Positions 35,831-44,315 of a stretch of 64,000 nucleotides of DNA are shown here, piece by piece. The translations under genes were made by a program, and so were the position numbers. Positions within the stretch are counted from its first letter, which is position 1. Every line of letters starts with the position of its first letter. This DNA comes from JAVVHE01 sp038238915 (GTDB taxonomy: Bacteria; Pseudomonadota; Alphaproteobacteria; Sphingomonadales; Sphingomonadaceae). The stretch spans positions 1 to 64,000 of the forward strand of contig JBBSFH010000009.1 in NCBI GenBank assembly GCA_038238915.1, given 5' to 3'. Under the pieces are notes generated by a model. It saw only the letters and a list, made by a program, of their open reading frames with translations, was not told where the DNA came from and searched no databases.

Positions 35831-35856
35831 AGCCGTATGGTGCTTATAATACGGCT
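35831..35856 (+). promoter_or_regulatory. lemA promoter with palindrome over the -10
   Basis: TATAAT at 35845-35850 is a perfect -10 element; the -35 is weak (TTCCGC at 17 bases). An 8-base perfect inverted repeat, AGCCGTAT (35831-35838) and ATACGGCT (35849-35856) with ten bases between, encloses the -10, as a repressor operator would. Confidence 0.6.
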
Positions 35857-35884
35857 CGCCTGAAACGATTTTCCGGAGACCCGA

Positions 35885-36484
35885 ATGCGCTCAGTTCTTG
35901 CGACCATGGCCCGCCCGCTGCTCGCCCTCACGCTCGCCGCCTCGGTCGCGGGGTGCGGCGTCAACACCATTCCCACCAAGCAGGAAGCCGCCAAGGCGCG
36001 CTTGGCGGATGTGCAGAACGAGTATCAGCGCCGTTCGGACCTGATCCCCAATCTGGTCTCCACGGTCAAGGGCGCTGCCGCAAACGAAAAGGGCATCCTG
36101 ATCGGGGTGACGCAGGCGCGAGCTTCGGCGAATGCGATTCATCTCTCGCCCGAACAGCTGACCGATCCGGCGGCGGTGGCGGCTTACGAAAAGGCGCAGA
36201 ACAATCTTTCGGTCGCGTTGCGACCGTTGCAGACGCTGCAGGAGCGCTATCCCGATCTGAAGAGCAGCGAGAATTTCACCGCGCTGCAATCGCAGATAGA
36301 GGGGACCGAAAACCGGATCACCGTTGCACGGCGCGATTACAACGGCGCGGTGCAGGACTATAATACTACGATCCGCACGTTCCCCGCCGCGATCGCGGCG
36401 AACACCATTTACGGCTCCAAGCCAATGGTGCCCTTCACCGCGACCACGCCCGGAGCAGATACCGCTCCGAAGGTGACGTTCTGA
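35885..36484 (+). CDS. lemA: LemA family lipoprotein
   Basis: 199 residues. The N-terminus ends in LAASVAGCG, a lipobox, so it is probably a lipoprotein. The LemA core is YQRRSDLIPNLVSTVKGAA, ITQAR-like segment (GVTQARASANAIHL), LQTLQERYPDLKSSENF and NRITVARRDYNGAVQDYN. Its helical bundle is a periplasmic or membrane protein of unknown role. It is followed by two TPM-domain genes, the usual neighbours of LemA in many bacteria. Confidence 0.93.
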   Translation: MRSVLATMARPLLALTLAASVAGCGVNTIPTKQEAAKARLADVQNEYQRRSDLIPNLVSTVKGAAANEKGILIGVTQARASANAIHLSPEQLTDPAAVAAYEKAQNNLSVALRPLQTLQERYPDLKSSENFTALQSQIEGTENRITVARRDYNGAVQDYNTTIRTFPAAIAANTIYGSKPMVPFTATTPGADTAPKVTF

Positions 36485-36489
36485 TCGAC

Positions 36490-36598
36490 CGCGCCGCTCC
36501 CCCTCCGGCGCTGCGCGCCACCTCACCCAAGGGGAGAGGAGCGGACTTCTCCTCCCCCTCTGGGAGAGGTGCTCGAAGGGCGGAGGGGGTCTCGCCGC
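36490..36598. repeat. palindromic intergenic repeat (REP-like)
   Basis: A GC-rich, strongly palindromic stretch between lemA and the first TPM gene. Outer arms are CCCCCTCCG (36499-36507) and CGGAGGGGG (36581-36589). Inner arms include CACCTC and GAGGTG, and an Arg/Gly-rich purine run against a pyrimidine run (about 36529-36541 against 36548-36560). Sequences of this kind, with a characteristic GGCGCTGCGCGCCACCTC segment, recur between genes in GC-rich proteobacterial genomes. Only this copy is visible here, and no transposase is attached. Confidence 0.6.
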
Positions 36599-36615
36599 GC
36601 GCGCTATGGTTCGCG

Positions 36616-37389
36616 TTGCTCGCGCTGTTCGCGCTTCTCCTGGCGCCCCCCGCCCACGCCGCGCTCACCTTCCCGCCGCTCAGCGGCCGCGTGGTGGACG
36701 CCGCCAACGTGCTGCCCGCACAAACCCGCGCCGATCTCGATGCGAAGCTCGCCGCGCTGGAAAAGCAGACCGGCCACCAGCTCGTCGTCGCCACCGTGCC
36801 CAGCCTGCAGGGCACCGACATCGCGGACTATGGTTATCAGCTCGGCCGCGCGTGGGGGATCGGCTCGAAGGCGAAGAATGATGGCGCGCTCCTGCTGGTT
36901 GCGCCTAGCGAGCACCGGGTGCGCGTCGAGATCGGCTACGGGCTGGAGGGCGTGCTCACCGACGCGCTCTCCAGCATCATCATCCGCGAGGCGATTGTCC
37001 CAAAATTCAAGGCGGGCGATATGCCCGGCGGGATCGTCGATGGCACCGACGCGCTCATCAAGCAGCTTAGCCTCCCCGATCCCGATGCGCGCGCCAATGT
37101 GGCGGCCGCGCAGCAACAGCAGGCAGCCGAGGAGGCGCGCCCCGCGCACGGCCGCCACGGCGGCGGCTCGTGGATATTCCTCATCATCATCCTCGCCTTC
37201 TTCGTACTTCCACGGCTGTTCGGCGGGCGCAGCAGCGGGCTGGGGTGGCTGCCGTTCATGTTCCTCGGTGGCGGTGGCGGCGGCGGTTGGGGTGGCGGCG
37301 GCGGTGGCGGCGGTTCGGACAGCGGCGGCGGCGGCTTCTCGGGCGGTGGCGGCTCGTTTGGCGGCGGCGGATCGAGCGGGAGCTGGTAG
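36616..37389 (+). CDS. TPM domain protein (first), Gly-rich C-terminus
   Basis: About 257 residues. TPM-fold domain (LSGRVVDAANVLPAQTRADL, KQTGHQLVVATVPSLQGTDI, KNDGALLLVAPSEHRVRVEIGYGLEG), a membrane helix near residues 180-200 (WIFLIIILAFFVLPRLFGG) and a tail rich in Gly and Ser. The N-terminus has a hydrophobic signal, but the only standard start is TTG 36616, lacking the usual basic residues; the intergenic repeat lies directly upstream and may have replaced the original start (see findings). lemA-TPM-TPM is a conserved order. Confidence 0.87.
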   Translation: MLALFALLLAPPAHAALTFPPLSGRVVDAANVLPAQTRADLDAKLAALEKQTGHQLVVATVPSLQGTDIADYGYQLGRAWGIGSKAKNDGALLLVAPSEHRVRVEIGYGLEGVLTDALSSIIIREAIVPKFKAGDMPGGIVDGTDALIKQLSLPDPDARANVAAAQQQQAAEEARPAHGRHGGGSWIFLIIILAFFVLPRLFGGRSSGLGWLPFMFLGGGGGGGWGGGGGGGGSDSGGGGFSGGGGSFGGGGSSGSW

Positions 37390-38049
37390 ATGCTGACGCA
37401 AACCGATCAGGCTCGCGTCGAAGCCGCGATCACCGCAGCCGAGGCGCACACCACGGGCGAAATCTTCTGCATAGTCGCCACGCGCAAGGAGGGGCACCCC
37501 GATACGGTGCTCGCTGCCGCCGCGTTCGCCGCGCTCGCGATCCCGTTTGCGGCCGTGCTGCTCGGCTTCCAGCCGTGGGCGCTCGGTGACGATTGGCTGC
37601 CCGGGCCGGTCGCGCCGATCCTCGCAATCGCTGCGTTCGTCGCTTGCCAGCTCACGGTCTTCGCAGCCGCCGCAGCGCTGGTGGCGCTTACCCCGCTGCA
37701 GCGCTTGCTAACCCCGGCGCGCCATCGCCACGCGCATCTGCATCAACTGGCGCAGGATCAGTTCCTCGCGCGCGGCCTCCATGAAACCTCGGCGCGCACC
37801 GGCGTGCTACTGCTAGCGAGCCCCGCCGAACGCTACGCCGAAGTCATCGCGGACGCGGGCATTTACGCCAAGGTCTCGCCCGATCACTGGAACACCACGA
37901 TCGCCGCGCTGACCCACGCGGCACGTGCGGGCGATCTCGCGGGCGGGTTCGAACGAGCGATCGCGCTCGCGGGCGCGGTGCTCGCCGAGCATTTCCCCGC
38001 CACCGCGCACGAAGCGAACGAGCTGCCCAACCGCATCGTGGAAATTTAG
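37390..38049 (+). CDS. TPM domain protein (second), membrane
   Basis: 219 residues. Begins with ATG 37390 directly after the previous stop (TAG-ATG). A short TPM half (QARVEAAITAAEAHTTGEIFCI) is followed by two membrane segments (LAAAAFAALAIPFAAVLL and LAIAAFVACQLTVFAAAAALVAL) and a C-terminal TPM domain (LAQDQFLARGLHETSARTGVLLLASPAERYAEVI). It belongs with lemA and the first TPM gene. Function of the pair unknown, often proposed in membrane or envelope quality. Confidence 0.86.
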   Translation: MLTQTDQARVEAAITAAEAHTTGEIFCIVATRKEGHPDTVLAAAAFAALAIPFAAVLLGFQPWALGDDWLPGPVAPILAIAAFVACQLTVFAAAAALVALTPLQRLLTPARHRHAHLHQLAQDQFLARGLHETSARTGVLLLASPAERYAEVIADAGIYAKVSPDHWNTTIAALTHAARAGDLAGGFERAIALAGAVLAEHFPATAHEANELPNRIVEI

Positions 38050-38103
38050 CGGAAATTTGGTCGCATCTGCAACCTCGGAACGTGCTCGAACGAAGAGGGT
38101 TGT

Positions 38104-38153
38104 GGTTTCCGAACCCTGCGCAACCCTCCCCCATCGCGCGCGGTTCGGGAACC
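38104..38153 (+). repeat. two GGTT-N4-AACC palindromes upstream of the diiron-like gene
   Basis: GGTTTCCGAACC (38104-38115) and GGTTCGGGAACC (38142-38153) are similar 12-base inverted repeats, the second five bases before ATG 38158. They are 38 bases apart (start to start), which is not an exact turn multiple. They could be binding sites for a regulator of the gene; nothing in the sequence names it. Confidence 0.4.
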
Positions 38154-38157
38154 AACC

Positions 38158-39099
38158 ATGTCTTCAGTTGCTTTGCGTCGGTCTGCGTTTCGGACGGCGG
38201 GTGATCCTTGGTCTCCCGCCGATCCGCACGCTTTCCACCGCAGTCTAGCCCAGTTCAACCGCCGTCGGCTTGCGGTTGCGGTTCCCGGACCCGATTGGCA
38301 GCACGAACTCGATGACGAGCGCGCGATGCGCGAGCTTGAAGGCTATTGGATTGAGGCCGGGCGCGCCGAGGTCGCAGCCATCGCAGCTTTGGCACCCGTT
38401 GATGCCGATGCCTTCATCGAATGGTTCGAAGCGCTCGAGCACAACGGTGCCGGCCAGCACGATCCGCTGTTCGATTGGCTCGCGGAATCGGCCACATTCG
38501 ATGAAATGCGGTGGTTCCTCGAACAGGAAGTCGCAGGCGAGGCCGGGTTCGACGATCTGGTTGCGCTGACACAGGTGAAGTTGACGCCCGCACAGGCAAA
38601 GCTGGAGCTTGCGCGCAACTATTGGGACGAAATGGGGCGCGGTAACATTCGCGGAATGCACGGACCGATGCTTGGCGTGCTGGTTGATGATCTCGAACTC
38701 GTACCAACGATCGAGGCGACAGTCTGGCAGAGCCTCGCGCTCGCGAACACGATGGCCGCTTTCGCGACGACGCGCCGATACGCGTGGGCAAGCATCGGCG
38801 CGCTCGGCGTCATCGAGCTGACCGCACCGGGCCGTTCGGCGAAGACTGCGGCCGGTCTGCGTCGCCTGGGGCTGACCGATCGACAGCGACGCTATTTCGA
38901 TCTGCACGCGGTGCTCGACGTCAAACATTCGCAGGACTGGAACCGCGAGGTGCTGCGGCCAATCCTCGCAGCGCACCCCGATGCGCCGCGTTTGATCGCG
39001 GAGGGTGCCTTGATGCGGCTCAGGTGCGGCGAGGCGTGTTTCGCCGCCTACCGGGCGCACCTCTGGGGGCAGCCGAAGCGTATGACCATCGCAGCCTGA
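38158..39099 (+). CDS. iron-containing redox enzyme family protein (heme-oxygenase-like fold)
   Basis: 313 residues. Similar to the iron-containing redox enzyme family (Haem_oxygenas_2-like): the region from EQEVAGEAGFDDLVALTQ through NYWDEMGRGNIRGMHGPMLG to YFDLHAVLDVKHSQDWN carries spaced Glu, Asp and His residues as in heme-oxygenase-like diiron oxidases. Characterised relatives (UndA, BesC, SznF) use a non-heme diiron centre on diverse amino-acid or fatty-acid substrates. Substrate here unknown. The upstream region contains two palindromes; pdeM follows on the same strand. Confidence 0.78.
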   Translation: MSSVALRRSAFRTAGDPWSPADPHAFHRSLAQFNRRRLAVAVPGPDWQHELDDERAMRELEGYWIEAGRAEVAAIAALAPVDADAFIEWFEALEHNGAGQHDPLFDWLAESATFDEMRWFLEQEVAGEAGFDDLVALTQVKLTPAQAKLELARNYWDEMGRGNIRGMHGPMLGVLVDDLELVPTIEATVWQSLALANTMAAFATTRRYAWASIGALGVIELTAPGRSAKTAAGLRRLGLTDRQRRYFDLHAVLDVKHSQDWNREVLRPILAAHPDAPRLIAEGALMRLRCGEACFAAYRAHLWGQPKRMTIAA

Positions 39100-39149
39100 G
39101 GCGACACGGGGCGCTTCCCACTGCGCGCTCGCGCGTGTACGCACCGCAC

Positions 39150-39806
39150 ATGGTTCACCTTATGTTCGGCGGCCACCGCTTGATCCCGCTGATCGATGGC
39201 GCGCTCTGGTGGCCCGAGCGCGGCGCATTGCTGGTCGCCGATCTCCACCTCGAAAAGGCCAGCGCCTTCGCGCGGTCCGGCATGATGCTGCCGCCATACG
39301 ACAGCATCGAAACGCTTGCCCGGCTGGCCACACTGATCGAAGCCACCGGCGCGCGGGCGCTCTGGTGCCTTGGGGACAGCTACCATGATTCGCACGGCGC
39401 GGCGCGGCTCGCGCCCGATGCACGCGCGCTGCTTGCACGGCTGACGGCGAGCGTCGACTGGACCTGGATCGTTGGCAACCATGATCCGTGGATCGCCGCT
39501 GCAGGTGGCCGCGTGGTCGCGGAGGCGCGCGTGGACGGGATCATGCTGCGGCACGAGGCGCAGGCGGATGAGCTTGCGCCCGAGATTTCGGGGCATTTCC
39601 ATCCCAAGCTCCGGGTCGCCGCGCGCGGCCGATCTGTTGCGCGGCGGTGTTTCGTGATGAGCTCTTCCAAGCTGATCCTGCCGGCATTCGGCGCGCTCAC
39701 TGGCGGTCTGGATGTCGCCGACCTCGCGATCCGCCGCGCGCTCGGCGGTCCCGCGACGGCGTTCGTGCCCGTGGGGGAACGCCTGCTGCAGTTCCCCATG
39801 CGCTAA
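39150..39806 (+). CDS. pdeM: ligase-associated DNA damage response endonuclease PdeM (metallophosphoesterase)
   Basis: 218 residues from ATG 39150 (GTG 39135 is an alternative). Metallophosphoesterase motifs in order: LLVADLHLEKASAFARSGM, WCLGDSYHDSHG, WIVGNHDPW and GHFHPKLRV. This form (DLHLEK, then GNHDPW) is that of PdeM, which in other bacteria is encoded with an LigD-like or Lhr-type DNA repair operon. Here those partners are missing; the neighbours are the heme-oxygenase-like gene and cckA. The family name is by similarity only. Confidence 0.85.
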   Translation: MVHLMFGGHRLIPLIDGALWWPERGALLVADLHLEKASAFARSGMMLPPYDSIETLARLATLIEATGARALWCLGDSYHDSHGAARLAPDARALLARLTASVDWTWIVGNHDPWIAAAGGRVVAEARVDGIMLRHEAQADELAPEISGHFHPKLRVAARGRSVARRCFVMSSSKLILPAFGALTGGLDVADLAIRRALGGPATAFVPVGERLLQFPMR

Positions 39807-39860
39807 CCGCGTTACGCCCTGCGCTTGACGCCGCGAGCACAGAACCGTCTCTACGCGTTG

Positions 39861-41561
39861 ATGCAGTCCCGATCCGATGCGCCGTCTGCCGTTTCGCCAC
39901 GCTTCCTGATCGCGGCCGGCGTGGCGGCGGCGGCCTCCGCCTGCTATCTAGGCTGGCTGATTGCGCGTTGGCCGGGAGCCGGTGCGGCGATCCTCGCGCT
40001 GGCGGGAGCGCTTGCGATACGCAGTTTGGGTCGCGAGCTGCGCAAAGGGCGCGCCAGCGCGAGCGGGATTCTCCGGCCGGACGGGATGACGGTCGGGAAG
40101 ATCACCGAGGAGGTGGGAATCGGGCACGCCGCGATCTCGCGCGCCGGGCACCTTATCTCGGCCAATCGAACTTTCCGCGACCTCCTCGGAGCGCGCGACA
40201 TCATCAACGCGCGGTTCGCCGAGCTGTTCGCAGAGCAGGACCGCGCGGCAATCGAAGGCGCAATCAGCGCGCTGCCGACCACGCAGAAGTTGCGCGATCT
40301 GCGCGTGATGCCCGCAAGCAGACCGGGCGAGCCGATGATGGTGACATTGGGCTACGCCGCGCGCTTCGATCAGCTTTTTGCGATCGCCAAGGATGATAGC
40401 CTGCAACTCAGGCTCGAAGCGCAGATGCGTCAGGTCACCAAGATGCAGGCACTCGGCCAGCTCGCGGGTGGTCTCGCGCATGATTTCAACAATATTCTGA
40501 CCGCGATTATCGGCCATGCCGATCTGATGCTGATGCGCCATGGCCCCGGCAGTATCGATCATCATGATACCGATCAGATCCGCCAGAACGCCAATCGGGC
40601 CGCTGATCTGGTGCGGCAGTTGCTTGCCTTCACCCGTCAGCAGACGCTGCGCGTGCGCGTCGTCCAGATTGCCGATGTCATAGGTGAGCTCAGCCACCTG
40701 CTCCGCCGCCTGCTCGGCGAGAATACGCGGCTGATCGTCAACGAGGGTTCGGCTCTCGCGCCGGTTCGGATCGATCCGGGGCAGATCGAGCAGGTGATCG
40801 TCAATCTCGCGGTCAACGCACGCGACGCGATGCCGAACGGGGGATCGCTGACGATCGCCACTTACGCGGTCTCAGCCGACACGGTTGCCACGCTCGGTCA
40901 CAAGATGATGCCAATCGCCGATTATGTGGCGATCTCGGTCACCGATACGGGGAACGGGATCGCACGCGACGTGATCGGCAATGTTTTCGATCCTTTCTTC
41001 ACCACCAAGGAGATTGGCAAGGGGACGGGGCTCGGCCTGGCGATGGTGTACGGCATCATCAAGCAATCCGGCGGCTTCATCTTCGTCCAGTCGGCACAAG
41101 GCCGAGGCACGCGCTTCGACATCTATCTGCCCGCTGCAGTCGGCGAGCAGGTCGAACCTGTCGCCGCAGTCGCATTGCCCGCACCGCTAGAAGGCTGGGG
41201 TCATGGGACCATCCTGCTTGTGGAAGATGAGGCGATGGTGCGCGCGGTCGCGGCGCGCGCGCTGACGCGCAGTGGCTATGAGGTCTTGACCGCCGGATCG
41301 GGCGAAGAGGCGCTCGCGATCATGGCCGATCGGCCCGATATCGATCTTCTGATCAGCGATGTTGTCATGCTGGGCATGGACGGGCCGACGCTGGTGGCAC
41401 GCGCACGCGCGGCCCGTCCCGATCTGCGCGCACTATTCATCTCGGGCTATGCCGAAGAGCAGGTGCGCGCGCGCGTGGACGATCCGGCGACGCCACTGTT
41501 GCGCAAACCCTTTTCGGTCCAGGAGCTGAGCGCCGCGGTCCGCGCGAGGCTTGCGGCGTAG
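39861..41561 (+). CDS. cckA: CckA-type hybrid sensor histidine kinase
   Basis: About 566 residues. Two membrane segments at the N-terminus (FLIAAGVAAAASACYLGWLI and GAGAAILALAGALAI), a PAS-like part, a HisKA domain (QVTKMQALGQLAGGLAHDFNNILTAIIGH with phospho-His), an HATPase (VNLAVNARDAMPNGG, FDPFFTTKEIGKGTGLGLAMVYG), and a receiver domain (ILLVEDEAMVRAVAARALT, ISDVVMLGMDGP, LLRKPFSVQEL). This is the CckA arrangement that feeds CtrA in Caulobacter. The receiver has Leu for the usual Pro after DVVM. The longer start is TTG 39825; 39861 is the first ATG. Confidence 0.92.
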   Translation: MQSRSDAPSAVSPRFLIAAGVAAAASACYLGWLIARWPGAGAAILALAGALAIRSLGRELRKGRASASGILRPDGMTVGKITEEVGIGHAAISRAGHLISANRTFRDLLGARDIINARFAELFAEQDRAAIEGAISALPTTQKLRDLRVMPASRPGEPMMVTLGYAARFDQLFAIAKDDSLQLRLEAQMRQVTKMQALGQLAGGLAHDFNNILTAIIGHADLMLMRHGPGSIDHHDTDQIRQNANRAADLVRQLLAFTRQQTLRVRVVQIADVIGELSHLLRRLLGENTRLIVNEGSALAPVRIDPGQIEQVIVNLAVNARDAMPNGGSLTIATYAVSADTVATLGHKMMPIADYVAISVTDTGNGIARDVIGNVFDPFFTTKEIGKGTGLGLAMVYGIIKQSGGFIFVQSAQGRGTRFDIYLPAAVGEQVEPVAAVALPAPLEGWGHGTILLVEDEAMVRAVAARALTRSGYEVLTAGSGEEALAIMADRPDIDLLISDVVMLGMDGPTLVARARAARPDLRALFISGYAEEQVRARVDDPATPLLRKPFSVQELSAAVRARLAA

Positions 41562-41611
41562 GGCGGAACGGCTATGCTCCGCCTGCGATAAAACGGGTAT
41601 GCTGGCGCAAT

Positions 41612-41989
41612 ATGGTTGAGGGAGTTCTGGACGGCGCGAGCGTCCTCGTGGTCGAGGACGAGATGCTGATCAGTATGATGCTGACCGACATGCTCGAACA
41701 GCTCGGTTGCACCGCGATCGGGCCGGCTGTGACCCTCGGCGAAGCTTGGCCGTTGTTCGAGGCCGGTGCCTTCGATGCCGCAGTCCTCGATGTTCATGTG
41801 GACGGCCGCGAGATTTACGATCTCGCCGATGCGGTGCGCGCGCGACGCATTCCGCTGGTGATCGCTACGGGATCGGGCGCGGACTCGCTGCCGGAACGTT
41901 TCCGCAACGCCGTTCTGCTGCCCAAACCCTATTCGCTGCCCGCGCTCGACGCCGCGCTGCGACGCGCCGGGCTCGAGCCGAGCGGCTGA
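41612..41989 (+). CDS. single-domain response regulator
   Basis: 125 residues, one receiver domain: acidic pair in LVVEDEMLISMMLTDML, phospho-acceptor Asp in AAVLDVHVDGREIYDL, Thr in VIATGSG and Lys in LLPKPYSL, all intact. It has no output domain. Such proteins in alphaproteobacteria are often partners of HWE-type kinases or phosphatases, but none is adjacent except CckA, 50 bases upstream. It may be part of the same transcript as cckA. Role unknown. Confidence 0.88.
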   Translation: MVEGVLDGASVLVVEDEMLISMMLTDMLEQLGCTAIGPAVTLGEAWPLFEAGAFDAAVLDVHVDGREIYDLADAVRARRIPLVIATGSGADSLPERFRNAVLLPKPYSLPALDAALRRAGLEPSG

Positions 41990-42047
41990 CCCTTCCCCGG
42001 CCGCGCTGCGCGTGCGAGAGTGCGCGACGGTTTCGAGGGATGCAGAC

Positions 42048-43127
42048 ATGGCGATTGCGGCAGTGAGCAAGGTTGGCGCGGGCGATCAGGGCGGGGACCG
42101 CACACGCGCGCTGGACGCGGCTTTGGCCCAGATTGACCGCGCGTTCGGCAAGGGTTCGGCGATGCGGCTGGGCCAGCGCGAGGCGCAGGAGGTGGAGGTG
42201 ATTTCCACCGGATCTTTGGGGCTGGATCTCGCTTTGGGTGTCGGCGGGCTGCCCAAGGGGCGTGTTATCGAAATTTATGGTCCGGAATCGTCGGGCAAGA
42301 CGACGCTGGCGCTGCACGTCGTGGCCGAAGCGCAGAAGCTGGGCGGCACGGCGGCGTTTGTGGATGCCGAGCACGCGCTCGATCCGATCTACGCGAAGAA
42401 GTTGGGCGTCGATGTCGAGAACCTGATCGTCAGCCAGCCCGATACCGGCGAGCAGGCGCTGGAAATCGTCGATACGCTGGTGCGCTCGGGCGCGATCGAC
42501 GTGCTGGTGGTGGATTCGGTCGCAGCGCTCGTCCCGCGCGCCGAGATCGAGGGCGAGATGGGCGACAGCCATGTGGGCCTGCAGGCGCGGCTGATGAGTC
42601 AATCACTGCGCAAGTTGACCGGCAGTATCAGTCGCTCGAAGTGCATCGTGATCTTCATCAACCAGCTGCGTATGAAGATCGGCGTGATGTACGGCAACCC
42701 GGAGACGACAACCGGGGGTAATGCGCTGAAGTTCTACGCGTCCGTCCGCCTCGACATCCGTCGCACCGGCCAGATCAAGGATGGAGACGACATCGTCGGC
42801 AACACCACGCGTGTGAAGGTGGTGAAGAACAAGGTCGCACCGCCGTTCAAGCAGGTCGAGTTCGACATCATGTACGGCCAGGGCGTCTCCAAGGTGGGCG
42901 AGATCCTCGATCTGGGCGTCAAGGCGGGGATCGTGGAAAAATCGGGCGCGTGGTTCAGCCATGATAGCGTGCGCATCGGGCAGGGGCGCGAGAATTCGAA
43001 AAAGTATCTGCTGGCCAACCCCGCGACGATGGCCAGGATCGAAGCCGCGATCCGGGGCAACTCCGCACAGGTGTCGGACGCGCTGCTGACCTCACCCGGG
43101 GCAGACGACGGCGGCGAGGAGATGTAG
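42048..43127 (+). CDS. recA: recombinase RecA
   Basis: 359 residues from ATG 42048 (a GAGG lies nine bases before). ATP-binding IYGPESSGKTTLALH, VDAEHALDPIYAKKLGVDVENL, FINQLRMKIGVMYGNPETTTGGNALKFYASV are standard. The acidic tail is SPGADDGGEEM. Only 58 bases separate it from the response regulator and no GAAC-N7-GAAC SOS box was seen in that gap. Confidence 0.98.
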   Translation: MAIAAVSKVGAGDQGGDRTRALDAALAQIDRAFGKGSAMRLGQREAQEVEVISTGSLGLDLALGVGGLPKGRVIEIYGPESSGKTTLALHVVAEAQKLGGTAAFVDAEHALDPIYAKKLGVDVENLIVSQPDTGEQALEIVDTLVRSGAIDVLVVDSVAALVPRAEIEGEMGDSHVGLQARLMSQSLRKLTGSISRSKCIVIFINQLRMKIGVMYGNPETTTGGNALKFYASVRLDIRRTGQIKDGDDIVGNTTRVKVVKNKVAPPFKQVEFDIMYGQGVSKVGEILDLGVKAGIVEKSGAWFSHDSVRIGQGRENSKKYLLANPATMARIEAAIRGNSAQVSDALLTSPGADDGGEEM

Positions 43128-43157
43128 GCGCGCGGACCGACGCGCGCGTAAGGGAGC

Positions 43158-44315
43158 ATGATGCCCGCCCCCTACGCCGCCGACCCCGCCCGCTCGCGCG
43201 GCCGCCTGCATCTGCAGCCCCCGTCCGCCACTCGCGACCCGTTCCAGCGCGACCGGGACCGGATCGTCCACTGCATCGCGTTCCGTCGCCTCAACGGCAA
43301 GACGCAGGTGTTCGCCGCGCCCGAGGGCGATCATTTCCGTGTGCGGCTCACGCACACGCTGGAGGTGTCGCAGATTGCGCGCACGGTGGCGCGCGCGCTG
43401 GGGCTGAACGAGGATCTGACCGAGGCATGTGCGCTCGCACATGATCTGGGGCACCCCCCGTTCGGCCATGCAGGGGAGGCGGCGCTGGATGCGGCGCTCG
43501 CGGACATGGGCGGCTGGGATCATAACGGCCACACGCTGCGCGTGGTGACGCGGCTGGAGACGCCCTATCCGGATTTCCATGGTCTCAACCTCAGCTGGGA
43601 GACGCTGGAGGGCCTCGCCAAGCATAACGGCCCGGTTCCCGAACCCGGCTGGGCGCTGGCGCAGGCGGATGCCGAGTGGCCGCTGGCGCTTTCGACCTGG
43701 CCCAGCCTCGAGGCGCAGGTCGCAGCGCTCGCCGACGATATCGCGTATGATTGTCATGATCTGGACGATGCGCTGCGATCGGGGCTGATAGATCTGGATG
43801 CGGTGCTCGCGGTGCCGTTTCTCGCCGACTGCTGGGCGCAGGCGCAGGCGCGCTTCATCGACGCGGCGGAAGCGCGCGTCCAGCCCGAGCTTATCCGCGA
43901 GGCGCTCGGGCGAATGGTCGCCGATCTGATTGCACACACGCGCGCGGCGCTGGCCGAAACCGTCCCGGCCGATCCGGATGCGGTGCGTGCGGCGGGGCGT
44001 GCGCTGGTCAGCTTCTCGCCCAGCATGGCGGCGACCGAGCGAGCGCTGAAGGCGTTCCTCTATCGCGCCTTCTACCACCATCCCGAGGTGGTGCGCGTTA
44101 CCCGCCCCGCCGCGCAGTGCGTCTCTTCGCTGTTCGCCGCGCTCGCCGCCGATCCCGCGCGGCTTCCGCCAACATGGGCGGCGACATTGCCCGCCGCCGA
44201 ACCCGAACGCGCGCGCCACATCGCGGACTATCTCGCGGGGATGACCGATCGATTCGCGATCCGCGAACACGAGCGGCTGATCGGCCCGTCGCCGTTGCCC
44301 ACAGACGCATTTTAA
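43158..44315 (+). CDS. dgt: deoxyguanosinetriphosphate triphosphohydrolase-like protein
   Basis: 385 residues. HD-domain phosphohydrolase of the Dgt-like type: DRDRIVHCIAFRRLNGKTQVF, RVRLTHTLEVSQIAR, ACALAHDLGHPPFGHAGEAAL and ALADDIAYDCHDLDDAL. Hydrolyses dNTPs to nucleosides and triphosphate in characterised members. Starts at ATG 43158, 30 bases after recA, so may be co-transcribed with it. Its 3' end overlaps the convergent CNNM gene by four bases. Confidence 0.94.
   Translation: MMPAPYAADPARSRGRLHLQPPSATRDPFQRDRDRIVHCIAFRRLNGKTQVFAAPEGDHFRVRLTHTLEVSQIARTVARALGLNEDLTEACALAHDLGHPPFGHAGEAALDAALADMGGWDHNGHTLRVVTRLETPYPDFHGLNLSWETLEGLAKHNGPVPEPGWALAQADAEWPLALSTWPSLEAQVAALADDIAYDCHDLDDALRSGLIDLDAVLAVPFLADCWAQAQARFIDAAEARVQPELIREALGRMVADLIAHTRAALAETVPADPDAVRAAGRALVSFSPSMAATERALKAFLYRAFYHHPEVVRVTRPAAQCVSSLFAALAADPARLPPTWAATLPAAEPERARHIADYLAGMTDRFAIREHERLIGPSPLPTDAF

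Noticed and set aside
38078..38091. GAAC-N6-GAAC resembling an alphaproteobacterial SOS box upstream of the diiron-like gene
   Set aside because: The known spacing is GAAC-N7-GAAC; here the spacer is six bases.
41990..42047. Possible LexA (SOS) box before recA
   Set aside because: No GTTC or GAAC pair at the right spacing was found in the 58-base gap. Control might be further upstream, but none was seen.
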